A DNA stretch of 64,000 nucleotides from Streptomyces sp. NBC_01454 (GTDB lineage: Bacteria > Actinomycetota > Actinomycetes > Streptomycetales > Streptomycetaceae). Positions 15,008-22,717 of this stretch are shown here, piece by piece (the stretch's first letter is position 1; every line of letters begins with the position of its first letter). The stretch spans positions 3,658,001-3,722,000 of the forward strand of contig NZ_CP109460.1 of NCBI RefSeq assembly GCF_036227565.1. Reading direction: 5' to 3'. The position numbers and the translations under genes are program-made. The notes beneath the pieces are model-generated. The model was not told the DNA's origin, ran no database searches, and saw only the letters and a program-made list of their open reading frames with translations.

Positions 15008-17206
15008 CTACGCGGCTTCGGCGCTTCCGTCACGTTCTGCGACCGCCTTGAGGAGATCGGCGCGCTTGATGCCACGCCGGTTGACGCCCTTGCCGTCCTC
15101 GGCCGTACCCCAGACCTGGCCGGTACGGATACCGTGCGGCTTGAGCCCGGCGGCGAGCTGTTCGAGCGTCCATTCCCCGTAGATCTCGGGGCGGAGCTCA
15201 GCGAGCCGGCCAAGGAGTGTCTCGGACCAGACCTTCGGCTCCTCAGCGGGAACGACGGCCAGGACGTCGCTGAGGACGTCGCTCGCGTGGACCGGCTCGA
15301 CGTCCGGCAGCTCGCCGAGCGCGTGGCCGGCGAGGGTACCGGCGCGCTCGCGCAGACCACGCGCGCGGAGGGCGATGCGGTCCGCTTCCACGGCGTCGAT
15401 GAAGGCCGAGCGGACGATGCGGGCGTCGGCTCCCTCGCCAAGGAAGTAGCAGATGCCCTTGTCGCCCCAGGCGAACATGTTGGCGCGGACGCCACGCTTG
15501 TAGGAGCCGGTGCCGAGCACCATGTCGTTCTCGATCTGGCCCATGACTTTGAGGCACCACCGGGCCGAGGCGTTGGCGCTGATCGCGGTCGGAATGGAGT
15601 CCTTGTCGGGGCGCTGCGTGGCCAGGAGAAGGACGATGCCGGTCGCCGGTCCGCGCTTGACCAGGTCGGTGCAGATTTCCTTGAACTCCGCACCGTATTT
15701 GGAGTGCTCGAACCAGATCTGACACTCGTCGACGCCGATGGCGATCGGGTGCAGGCCGAGCGACCTCCGGGAGGCGAGCTCCGTGGTCACCTTCGATTCC
15801 GGGCAGAGGTCGCGCGGCAACGAGCGGATCACTTTCGCGCGGCGGCGAAGCTCGCCCTGCAGCTCGCGCATGTCTGCAATGGCGTACTCGATGTCCTCAA
15901 TCTCCTCGCCAGCCCGGTGCCGGTAGGCCACTCGATCGCCGACGCTGTCGAGATCGCCGGTCCCCTTCAGGTCGTACGTGTGGATCTCGGCTCGGACGTC
16001 GAGTGCCGCGATCAGGAGAAGGAGGCGCAGGAGGAATGTCTTGCCCATGCGCGGGATGGCGCCGATGATGCCCGCGATGAACATCAGGGTGATGCCGACC
16101 CAGCGTCCCCGCTGGTCAGTCCCCCACTTGACGGGCTTGAAGAGGTCCACGCCGCCCGACGTGGCGAGCGGCCACTTCGCAGTGGTCGTCTGCGACATGT
16201 CCTGATCGCCGACCCAGAGCCGGAGTCGGCCGGTGTGCTCGTCGGGCACCGACTCAGGCCAGACACAGCCGAGCGGCCGGCGCAGGCCCGACGCGAGCTT
16301 CTCCCGACGGTCGGCCACGTCCGTCACCGTCACGCCGTACGGAAGGTCGCCTTCGGCCAGCCAGCCGGGGCCGTCCCGCGTGATCGGCGAGGTGAAGTTG
16401 AAGCCGTCCTCGCCCCGGGACTGCGCCTGATTGATGGCCGGGATGCCGAGCGATCCCAGCGCACGGAGCACGATGTCACTGGTGAGCTTCGTGGCCTTGG
16501 GGATCTCCACAGACCTGTGGACAACCGGAGCATCCGCAGGCTGGCCGAGCCAGCCGAGGGCGAGCGCCGCTGAGACGCCGACCGTGGCGAGGAGCCAGTC
16601 CGGGGCCAGGACGTACACGGCAAGCACGGTGGTCACGCCCATGATCGAGGCGGCGACCCCGACGGCCGTCCGCCAGCGGACGCGCCGGTCACGCTGCCGG
16701 GAGAGCTTCAGATAGCGGTCGATGTCCGCGTGTGCGGCCGCCTCCTTGCGGAAGACGTCGCCCTCCGCGTCCTTCATCCACCGCAGACTCTCGCCCACGA
16801 AGCGGGCGGCGCCGAGCGGAGACTGCAGCATGAGCCTCGTCGCGTACCACGGCGTGCGGATCGCGTGATATGAGGCGATGTGCCACGCGTACTTCAGGAC
16901 TCCCTGACCCGCCTGCTTGAACTCATCAACCGAGCGCGTCCACTTGGGGATGACTGGCCGACGCTTCGCGCCACTCACCCGGTCCATCAGGGTCGGGCCC
17001 GACGGACCGCCAGCGCGGTCGACGTTCACGACCTTGCTCGGGTCGGCCTCGGTCGGCTCAGGGTCGGGCTCTGTGCCGGAGTCCGGCTTCCCTGACCAAC
17101 GGTTGATGAAGTCGAACGCGGACCCGCCGGAGGCGGCGTCCTTCATCTCCTTCTCCAGATGCGCGAAAAGCTCGCGCTCCGAGCCGTCGTTGTCCTCGTG
17201 ATTCAC
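15008..17206 (-). CDS. traB: TraB/FtsK-type DNA translocase for conjugal transfer
   Basis: The GTG at 17206, with GGAAGGAAG upstream, gives a 732-residue protein. Residues about 190-230 hold two membrane segments (VGVAASIMGVTTVLAVYVLAP and the following LLATVGVSAALALGWLG). The FtsK/SpoIIIE motor domain shows Walker A GAIPRMGKT near residue 382, Walker B IAIGVDEC near 487 and the LLLATQRPDKDSIPTAI sensor segment. The C-terminus (last 60 residues, ending in a winged-helix-like part) would recognise the transfer locus. One such protein suffices in Streptomyces elements to pump double-stranded DNA into the recipient hypha. Confidence 0.93.
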   Translation of the reverse strand: MNHEDNDGSERELFAHLEKEMKDAASGGSAFDFINRWSGKPDSGTEPDPEPTEADPSKVVNVDRAGGPSGPTLMDRVSGAKRRPVIPKWTRSVDEFKQAGQGVLKYAWHIASYHAIRTPWYATRLMLQSPLGAARFVGESLRWMKDAEGDVFRKEAAAHADIDRYLKLSRQRDRRVRWRTAVGVAASIMGVTTVLAVYVLAPDWLLATVGVSAALALGWLGQPADAPVVHRSVEIPKATKLTSDIVLRALGSLGIPAINQAQSRGEDGFNFTSPITRDGPGWLAEGDLPYGVTVTDVADRREKLASGLRRPLGCVWPESVPDEHTGRLRLWVGDQDMSQTTTAKWPLATSGGVDLFKPVKWGTDQRGRWVGITLMFIAGIIGAIPRMGKTFLLRLLLLIAALDVRAEIHTYDLKGTGDLDSVGDRVAYRHRAGEEIEDIEYAIADMRELQGELRRRAKVIRSLPRDLCPESKVTTELASRRSLGLHPIAIGVDECQIWFEHSKYGAEFKEICTDLVKRGPATGIVLLLATQRPDKDSIPTAISANASARWCLKVMGQIENDMVLGTGSYKRGVRANMFAWGDKGICYFLGEGADARIVRSAFIDAVEADRIALRARGLRERAGTLAGHALGELPDVEPVHASDVLSDVLAVVPAEEPKVWSETLLGRLAELRPEIYGEWTLEQLAAGLKPHGIRTGQVWGTAEDGKGVNRRGIKRADLLKAVAERDGSAEAA

Positions 17207-17237
17207 TGGCACTTCCTTCCTGTACGGGAGGTATGGC

Positions 17238-17278
17238 CAGGGCCCGCCCCTACCCGCCAAAGCAGCGGGCGGGCCCTG
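17238..17278 (-). promoter_or_regulatory. Hairpin upstream of traB
   Basis: A 12-bp perfect stem (CAGGGCCCGCCC and complement) with a 17-base loop lies about 30 bases before the traB start. It may act as a terminator of the upstream gene or as part of the traB leader; there is no T run. Confidence 0.5.
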
Positions 17279-17305
17279 TGCTGAAAGCGAGCGAGCCGGT
17301 CCGGA

Positions 17306-18253
17306 TCAAGCGCCCAAGCTGGCGGTTTCCTCTGGCTCGCGCTCCGTCCGGAGGACGTCCCGAAGCTGTCGGGAGCGCTCCTGACTGCATCCGATGGCCT
17401 TGCGGATCGGCTCGGCGTCCAGACGCCCGTACGGCCAACCGGCCGTCTCCAAACGGGCTTTGTCGAGCGCCTGCTCCCACGTCATGCGCGGGTTGTTCCT
17501 GTCCTGGCGTGCGGGGCGGCGGCGCCTGGGCGTTTCCTGCCGGGGCCCCAGCTCATCGCCCGACTCTTGCTCGTCCTTCTCGTCGGGCGGGGCCATCCCG
17601 CCGGGCGTCAACGCACCCAATTTGAGGAGTACGAGATCCCGGCGCGGCGCCTTCCAGCGCCAGCCCGACCCGTAGGCCTGACGGAACTCGGCACGGAGGA
17701 GGAGTCGATCCTTCTCCAGGCTCAGGGCCTTGCGATAGTCGGTCAGCTCCCACAGGACCATGCGTCGCCACAGCATCGTCGTCGTCCAGGGAGCGATGAA
17801 CCACCGGGACCGCCGGATGCGCTCCATGCGCTTCCCGGTCGCGACGCCGATCCGTACCGCGTAGACATGCGCGGCGATCTCGCTCAGCCCCACCCAGATC
17901 AGCGGCATGGACCCATGCGCGATCTTCGCGGAGACGGAGTCGCCGGCAGCGACGTTCAGCCAGCACGTGACGAGAGTCAGCGCCCACGGAGCGAAGTGCA
18001 CCCACGCAAGCGGCATGCCGAGCCGGATCAGCAGTAGCCGGGCCGCCGTGAAAACAGGGATCGCGATGTCGATTCCGATCGGAAGCATCCACGGCTCCGA
18101 GAACCCCCATGACGAGGCGGCTCTGCCGACGGAGTTGTACGAGGACGCGAGCCCGAGAGCTCCCACCCCCGCTCCCGCGAGGATCACACCCCAGAGCAGC
18201 AGTCTCTCGCTTTGGCTCAATGGGTGCGCTTCGACGGTCTGCGCTGTCGTCAC
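17306..18253 (-). CDS. DUF2637 membrane protein, SpdB-like
   Basis: The 315-residue protein starts with four hydrophobic segments within the first 140 residues (LLLWGVILAGAGVGALGLA, WMLPIGIDIAIPVFTAARLLL, WVHFAPWALTLVTCWLNVAAG, MPLIWVGLSEIAAHVYAV), a pattern of the DUF2637 family found in AICEs as spread protein. The C-terminal half is charged and Pro/Arg-rich and ends with a HTH-like segment (RKAIGCSQERSRQLRDVL). It sits directly upstream of traB. Spd proteins help distribute the transferred DNA along the recipient hyphae; the exact function of this family is not established. Confidence 0.82.
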   Translation of the reverse strand: MTTAQTVEAHPLSQSERLLLWGVILAGAGVGALGLASSYNSVGRAASSWGFSEPWMLPIGIDIAIPVFTAARLLLIRLGMPLAWVHFAPWALTLVTCWLNVAAGDSVSAKIAHGSMPLIWVGLSEIAAHVYAVRIGVATGKRMERIRRSRWFIAPWTTTMLWRRMVLWELTDYRKALSLEKDRLLLRAEFRQAYGSGWRWKAPRRDLVLLKLGALTPGGMAPPDEKDEQESGDELGPRQETPRRRRPARQDRNNPRMTWEQALDKARLETAGWPYGRLDAEPIRKAIGCSQERSRQLRDVLRTEREPEETASLGA

Positions 18254-18255
18254 GC

Positions 18256-18603
18256 TCAGGCCGCCTTCCGCATCCTGCTCAGGCGCGCGCTCTTGGTCTG
18301 GTTCCGAAGGTTCGCGACGCAGACGAGCTGAGCCGCGTACGCGGCGTTCACCCGCTCAATCTCGTCGCCTCGGCCGGCCTCCAGGAGCTCGCCGAGGACG
18401 TCCTTGGCGGCGAGTTCGCGGGCCTTGCGGTCCTCGTCGGACTCGCCGGGCCAGCCCAGGAACAGATTCCGGAAGTCGTCCGTGCTGTCCTCACTGAAGA
18501 GCAGGTCCTGCAGTTCGTCGGGAAGGTCGGCGGCAATGCCACCGGCCAGCTCGACGAACTCGGCAGCGGTCGCGGCCTCCTGGTGGCCGATATAAATACG
18601 CAT
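18256..18603 (-). CDS. Small acidic hypothetical protein of the transfer operon
   Basis: A 115-residue, strongly acidic, helical protein; no domain recognised. The stop lies two bases before the start of the Spd-like gene, so they are cotranscribed. It is preceded by leader copy B, the same structured element that precedes the primase gene, suggesting common regulation. Confidence 0.7.
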   Translation of the reverse strand: MRIYIGHQEAATAAEFVELAGGIAADLPDELQDLLFSEDSTDDFRNLFLGWPGESDEDRKARELAAKDVLGELLEAGRGDEIERVNAAYAAQLVCVANLRNQTKSARLSRMRKAA

Positions 18604-18698
18604 GTATCTCTCCTGGCTCCTGGTCGGGATGGGGGAGCCAGCGCGGCGGGCTGATTTGACCCGTCGGCCGCCGCGGCCGGCTGAAGTGCTTGGTGGGA
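18604..18698 (-). promoter_or_regulatory. Structured 5' leader, copy B
   Basis: Minus-strand sequence repeats the plan of copy A at 12846-12932: stem GCGGCGG/CCGCCGC around a loop beginning CCGACGGGTCAA, then CCCATCCCGACCAGGAG and a ribosome-binding site. The stems differ in sequence between the copies but still pair, while the loop is nearly unchanged. Confidence 0.55.
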
Positions 18699-19067
18699 TC
18701 AGACGCGAAAGCGTCGGGGACCGGTCAGCCTCTGGTACCAGCGGAAGCCGATCTCGAAGAGCTCGTAGCCGCCGAGGGCTGCCAGCACCATCAACAGGCC
18801 GTTTCCGCCCAGCGCGTGGACGGAGTGGGCCGCGACGTACGCGGCGAGCAGCGCCAGAAGGAAGAAGAATGTGCCCATCAAGCGGAGGCGGTTCGTCGTC
18901 GGTGGCGTGTAGCGGCTGACAACGTCCAGGTCCTCGGAGAAGACGGCGCGCGGGACGCTGCCCGGCACCGTCAGGACGATGCGACGGTCCACGTTGTAGA
19001 CGCGGGCAACTATCCCGAGGGCCAGGTCTCTGCGGTCCCGAACGACGTCCCCAACAGCGAGGTACAT
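18699..19067 (-). CDS. Membrane protein with SH3-like N-terminus, unknown function
   Basis: I chose the ATG at 19067, 8 bases after AGGAGA. The 122-residue product has an N-terminal beta-rich part (YLAVGDVVRDRRDLALGIVARVYNVDRRIVLTVPG) that resembles a small barrel, then two hydrophobic segments (LMGTFFFLLALLAAYVA and GLLMVLAALGGYELFEI) and a basic end. Not recognised as a named family. It is probably the first substantial gene of the leftward transfer operon starting at the regulatory region near 19450. Confidence 0.75.
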   Translation of the reverse strand: MYLAVGDVVRDRRDLALGIVARVYNVDRRIVLTVPGSVPRAVFSEDLDVVSRYTPPTTNRLRLMGTFFFLLALLAAYVAAHSVHALGGNGLLMVLAALGGYELFEIGFRWYQRLTGPRRFRV

Positions 19068-19077
19068 CAAGGTCTCC

Positions 19078-19170
19078 TCATGGGAAGTAGGGGAATCCGG
19101 GCTTCGCCGCGTCTGCCGTTGGCACGGCAGACGCGGCCCCGAGCCGGAGGTTCGGGCGCGTCATCGTCAC
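19078..19170 (-). CDS. Possible 30-residue peptide
   Basis: A short frame from GTG 19170 reading MTMTRPNLRLGAAS and ending in PGFPYFP. No good ribosome-binding site is visible, and a 14-bp perfect hairpin (19106-19137) lies within it, so the sequence may instead be a structured leader of the next gene. I give it low weight. Confidence 0.3.
   Translation of the reverse strand: MTMTRPNLRLGAASAVPTADAAKPGFPYFP
19106..19137 (-). promoter_or_regulatory. Perfect 14-bp hairpin
   Basis: GCCGCGTCTGCCGT and its exact complement enclose TGGC. It lies about 40 bases before the start at 19067 on the minus strand and has no T run. Attenuator, leader structure or operator are all possible. Confidence 0.5.
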
Positions 19171-19416
19171 TGCTCTGACGCAAGCAGGGCGGCGCGAATC
19201 AGGTGGCGCCCCCGGGACTGACCTCCAGGAATGGAGGGTGATCCCCGGGACCGTTCTCCAGAGCTGACGCGCAGGAAGTGGCCGCCGGACGGTCCTCACC
19301 CGGCCGTCACGGGGACAGGGAGTCTCGCCCCGTCGAGTTGTCACGCTGTTGAGTTCTGAATCCACAGGTGCTTCCTCCGTACTCACCCCCTCGGGCTTTC
19401 CTTCGGGCACTCCTCT

Positions 19417-19502
19417 CCTAAAGAGGTCTTGATCTCAAGACCTCTTTAGGAGTTCCCATGACTATGGGGTACGACACCACCACTCGTCAAGACCTCTTTA
19501 GG
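19417..19502. promoter_or_regulatory. Triple operator of the KorSA-like repressor
   Basis: The 16-mer TCAAGACCTCTTTAGG occurs three times: inverted at 19417-19432, direct at 19435-19450 (together a 34-bp palindrome with centre TC) and direct again at 19487-19502. The third copy is 45 bases before the GntR gene and just ahead of a TATGCT that could be its -10 box (about 19508). Such an array between a repressor and the leftward transfer operon is what KorSA-type autoregulated repressors use. Confidence 0.85.
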
Positions 19503-19546
19503 AGCCGTATGCTGAGTGGCAGAGAACGACAGGACGGTGAGTTCGG

Positions 19547-20335
19547 ATGGCGAAGGCCTACGAGAAGATTGCGGACAACCTTCGCGAGCAGATTCGCGCA
19601 GGCCAGTACGGCCCTGGCGATCGCCTGCCCTCCGAGGCCGACCTCGTCAAGAGCAGCGGCCGGAGCGGGCCAACGGTCCAACAGGCCCTGCGCGTGCTCC
19701 AGGCCGAGGGGCTTATTGAGAAGCGCCACGGCATCGGCACGTTCGTGCGCCGGCCACGCACCCCCGTCCTCCGCGACAACGCGCGACACCAGTGGGAGAA
19801 GGAACGTGCCCTCGCTCCCGAGGAGCAACGCCTCGAAACAGGCGCGACTGAGCACGACACGGGCTTGGAAATCAACGACCTCGTCTTCCACGCCACCTAC
19901 CGCGACATCAAGGCCGCCAAGGAAGTCAGTAAGGCGATGGGTGTCGCCGAGGGCACACCGCTCGTGGAGCGCACCTACCGGACTCGGTACAGCGCCGAAC
20001 GCGAGCCCTTCAGCCTGGTGACCTCGTACTTGATTCGAAGCCTCGTCGAGTCCAACCCGGATCTCCTGGACGAGACGAAGGAGCCGTGGCCGGGCGGCAC
20101 GATGAACCAGCTCCACACCGTGGGCATCGAGATCGACCGCATCGAGGAGCGCATCACCGCCCGCCCCCCTACCTCCGAGGAAGCCGAGGAGCTCGGCCTG
20201 CCGCCGGGCACCGCGGTGCTTGTGCTCCGCAAGACGCAGTACGACACCAAAGACCGCGTCGTCGAGTTGTCGGACGTCACGTTTCCCGGGGACCGCACAG
20301 AAATGCTCTTCACGACTCACTTGGAAAGGTGGTGA
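19547..20335 (+). CDS. GntR/UTRA-family repressor, KorSA-like
   Basis: The 262-residue protein has an N-terminal GntR winged helix (residues about 1-70: YEKIADNLREQIRAGQYGPGDRLPSEADL, then the recognition helix SGPTVQQALRVLQAEGLI and the wing RHGIGTFVRR) and a C-terminal UTRA ligand-binding domain. In pSAM2 the GntR protein KorSA represses replication-transfer genes and its own gene; the triple operator just upstream supports the same role here. It is followed 3 bases later by a glycosyltransferase gene, an unusual partner. No ligand can be inferred. Confidence 0.9.
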   Translation: MAKAYEKIADNLREQIRAGQYGPGDRLPSEADLVKSSGRSGPTVQQALRVLQAEGLIEKRHGIGTFVRRPRTPVLRDNARHQWEKERALAPEEQRLETGATEHDTGLEINDLVFHATYRDIKAAKEVSKAMGVAEGTPLVERTYRTRYSAEREPFSLVTSYLIRSLVESNPDLLDETKEPWPGGTMNQLHTVGIEIDRIEERITARPPTSEEAEELGLPPGTAVLVLRKTQYDTKDRVVELSDVTFPGDRTEMLFTTHLERW

Positions 20336-20338
20336 GCC

Positions 20339-21100
20339 GTGAGCCGGCGCATCATTATCGTCACGGCCGTTCACGCCCCCTCGGCGCACTTTCTCCCCGA
20401 TGCATACAAGTCTCTGTGTGACCAGGAGCTACCTGAGGGGTGGGATTGGCACTGGCTGATCCAGGAAGACGGCCAGACAGAACAGGTCCGCCCGCACGTG
20501 CCTGACGACGAGCGGATCACCTTCCGTCAGGGACGCCATGGCGGGCCCGGCGTCGCACGCATGATGGCGCTCGCCAACGCCGATGGCGAGTATGTGAAGG
20601 TCCTGGACGCCGATGACCAACTCCCCCCGGGCGCGCTCGCGCGGGACCTGGCGGCGCTCGAAGCGGACCCCACCATCGGGTGGGCGACGTCCCGCGTACT
20701 GGATCTGATGCCGGACGGTTCAACCGTGGGGTTCCCCGGAGACCCCGAGCCCGGACCCATCGAGCGTCAGACTGTCATCGACTACTGGGCCGAGCACAGC
20801 TACCGAGCCTCGGTACACCCTGCGACCCTGTTCGTCCGGCGGGATCTACTCCTGGCGCTCGGCGGATGGATGGCCCTTCCGGCCTCCGAGGACACGGGCC
20901 TCCTCCTGGCCCTCAACTCTGTTGCCCGCGGCTGGTTCTCCTCCGAGGTCGGGCTTCTCTACCGCAAGTGGGAGGGGCAGGCGACCGGCCAGGACGCGCA
21001 CGTGGATGCCAGCGAGCGTGATGCCCGCATGGCCGTCGTGGAAGCGCGAGCCCGCGCCCTCGACTACTTCCAGTGGCGATACCCGGTCAGCTCCGATTGA
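20339..21100 (+). CDS. Family 2 (GT-A) glycosyltransferase
   Basis: The 253-residue protein begins at a GTG three bases after the repressor stop. It has the GT-A fold signature: an N-terminal beta strand RIIIVTAVHAPS, the acidic loop IQEDGQ, a helix region GPGVARMMALANADGEYVKVLDADDQ containing the D-A-D metal-binding motif, and the ASEDTGLLLAL segment near 180 where the catalytic base is expected. No signal or membrane segment, so it is cytosolic. The acceptor is unknown. A glycosyltransferase in an operon with a KorSA-like repressor is not part of the classic pSAM2 set; I have no functional explanation. Confidence 0.85.
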   Translation: MSRRIIIVTAVHAPSAHFLPDAYKSLCDQELPEGWDWHWLIQEDGQTEQVRPHVPDDERITFRQGRHGGPGVARMMALANADGEYVKVLDADDQLPPGALARDLAALEADPTIGWATSRVLDLMPDGSTVGFPGDPEPGPIERQTVIDYWAEHSYRASVHPATLFVRRDLLLALGGWMALPASEDTGLLLALNSVARGWFSSEVGLLYRKWEGQATGQDAHVDASERDARMAVVEARARALDYFQWRYPVSSD

Positions 21101-21845
21101 CAGGAAGCTCGTACACGATCTCACAGAGCACGGACGGGACGACGATGTCCGCTGTCTCAACGGCCCGCCCGTCATCGCTGTAGAAGGACCGCTCGATGCG
21201 AGTGCAGGGCGTGCCGCGCTGAACGCCGAGGAGGTGCGCCTCCTCGGCGTTCGTCGTTCCTGGCTCGGAGCGCTCCTGTGTGCGTGTGACCGAGATGCCG
21301 AGTTCGGCCATGCGCCGCACCACACCGGCGCCGGCCAGCGGGCCGCCGTCAGGCAGTACCACGAGTGAGCCCTTCGTGACGTCGTACGGCTCCCAACTCG
21401 TCGTCAGGTACACGGGCTTGTCGTCAACCAGGTGCTCATAGGCCGTCCGGACGCAGTAGGCGCCCTCGTCGACGCCGAGGCGCGCAGCGATCTCCGCCGG
21501 AGCTGGCGTCATGACATCGCTGCGCCCTTCCCAGGTTTCCCCCTCGCCAAGCACTCCCAGGTCAGGTCCCCTGTAGCCCGCTCCCGCCTGATATGTCGTC
21601 TGGAAGCGGGCCATGCGGCAGCGCTTCCGTTGCGCGGCTACGTACGTTCCTGAGCCTGCACGGCCCTCCAGCACTCCATCCGTGATGAGGGCTTCCTGAG
21701 CCCGCCGGATGATCGCGCCGCTGACGCCGAATTCCCGAGCGAGCGCCGCTCGCGACGGCAGCTGCTCGCCCGAAGCCCACTCTTGATCGGCAATGCGCCG
21801 ACGGAGGTCGTCGGCGATCCGAAGGTAAGACGCCTGCTCTCGCAT
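21087..21845 (-). CDS. GntR/UTRA-family regulator
   Basis: A second GntR protein, 252 residues, convergent with the glycosyltransferase gene and overlapping its end by 14 bases. N-terminal winged helix (YLRIADDLRRRIADQEWASGEQLPSRAAL, recognition helix SGAIIRRAQEALITDGVLE, wing GSGTYV) and UTRA domain. Upstream palindromes of the type CTAGACGTCTAG within 60 bases of the start suggest autoregulation and control of the divergent small genes. Only about as similar to its two GntR neighbours as to the family generally, so not a recent duplication. Confidence 0.88.
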   Translation of the reverse strand: MREQASYLRIADDLRRRIADQEWASGEQLPSRAALAREFGVSGAIIRRAQEALITDGVLEGRAGSGTYVAAQRKRCRMARFQTTYQAGAGYRGPDLGVLGEGETWEGRSDVMTPAPAEIAARLGVDEGAYCVRTAYEHLVDDKPVYLTTSWEPYDVTKGSLVVLPDGGPLAGAGVVRRMAELGISVTRTQERSEPGTTNAEEAHLLGVQRGTPCTRIERSFYSDDGRAVETADIVVPSVLCEIVYELPVNRS

Positions 21846-21853
21846 ATGGAAAA

Positions 21854-21904
21854 TCTAGACCACTACCTCTAATCTAGACGTCTAGCTATAGGCTGGACGT
21901 CTAG
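21854..21904. promoter_or_regulatory. Palindromic operators between divergent genes
   Basis: CTAGACGTCTAG at 21874-21885 (perfect palindrome) and CTGGACGTCTAG at 21893-21904 are spaced 19 bp, with a half-site TCTAGAC at 21854-21860. They lie between the GntR gene (start 21845) and the rightward gene at 21943, the expected position for an autoregulated operator. Confidence 0.75.
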
Positions 21905-21942
21905 GTAAGTTAGTGGGATCCAGCGGCACCGGAGGAACGCCC

Positions 21943-22236
21943 TTGTGCACTGCAGATGCACGAGCAGACGAACTGATGGCGAGCCTCAGCGCCGCCGGAT
22001 TCAGCCCACATCGGTACGACCACGGCGAGTACGTCGTCGTGGAGATGGAGGTCAGAAGGCCACTGCCGGCCGAGGACTGGAATCAGCTCTACGAGCTTCT
22101 GGGGATGGTCGCCGGCTGGGGCGGCAGGTGGGGGCTCGTCAGCAAAAAGAACGGCCTCACCGCCCACGCCTCCATCAGAAAGACCCCCGCGACACACGAG
22201 TGTCCGGGGGCATGGCCTTCAGCTTTAGGGAGCTAA
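21943..22236 (+). CDS. Small hypothetical protein, TTG start
   Basis: A TTG at 21943 lies 8 bases after GGAGG and gives a 97-residue product; no better start exists. The core (residues about 8-75) reads as an alpha/beta domain: DELMASLSAAGFSPHRYDHGEYVVVEMEVRR is followed by an amphipathic helix DWNQLYELLGMVAGWGG. No family recognised. It is divergent from the GntR gene and shares its operators. Confidence 0.65.
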   Translation: MCTADARADELMASLSAAGFSPHRYDHGEYVVVEMEVRRPLPAEDWNQLYELLGMVAGWGGRWGLVSKKNGLTAHASIRKTPATHECPGAWPSALGS

Positions 22237-22325
22237 TCAGCGTGTTCAACGCTATCTGCCGTGTTGCACCACTGACCAGACGGCAAGGGATACAGACAAC
22301 TCGGCGCAACGGATGGGGGTGAACG

Positions 22326-22493
22326 GTGACCGCTGTTCAGCGCCGCGTTCACGTGTATCACTCGGCAGCCTGCCGGATCGGTCAGCACGAGACCTGCGAT
22401 GAATCGACCGCACTGTCCCACCCGCCCGGCGCGTGCCACCTGCGCCCTGTTCCCTCTCAGGTCGGCGGAACGGCGAGGGGGGAGACGGCATGA
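22326..22493 (+). CDS. Small Cys/His-containing protein
   Basis: A 55-residue frame from GTG 22326 whose TGA overlaps the ATG of the next gene (ATGA). It contains C-x7-C and C-H pairs (SAACRIGQHETCDES, GACHL) that could bind a metal. The coupling is the best support; no ribosome-binding site is strong, and I recognise no family. Confidence 0.45.
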   Translation: MTAVQRRVHVYHSAACRIGQHETCDESTALSHPPGACHLRPVPSQVGGTARGETA

Positions 22494-22711
22494 CGCCCCC
22501 CAAGGCCGGAGTCGTCGGCCAGACGACCGAAGTCACGTCCGGCACGATCCGCCCCGGCGACGTCCTGCACATCGGCGGCCAGGCGTTCCAGGTCCTGAAC
22601 CTCATCGAGTTGCACGCCCAGGACAAGGCATTGCGCTTCACCACGGGCGAGGTCCTGAACATGCACTCCAAGACTCGGCTGACCGTGGTCCGGGCAGCCA
22701 GAAGGTGGTGA
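22490..22711 (+). CDS. Small beta-rich hypothetical protein
   Basis: A 73-residue product with alternating beta pattern (TIRPGDVLHIGGQAFQVLNL, LRFTTGEVLNM, TRLTVVRA), resembling a small barrel. The ATG overlaps the preceding stop, and the next gene, a GntR regulator, begins 7 bases after its stop. Proteins like this often precede GntR genes in AICEs; function unknown. Confidence 0.7.
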   Translation: MTPPKAGVVGQTTEVTSGTIRPGDVLHIGGQAFQVLNLIELHAQDKALRFTTGEVLNMHSKTRLTVVRAARRW

Positions 22712-22717
22712 CTGCCG

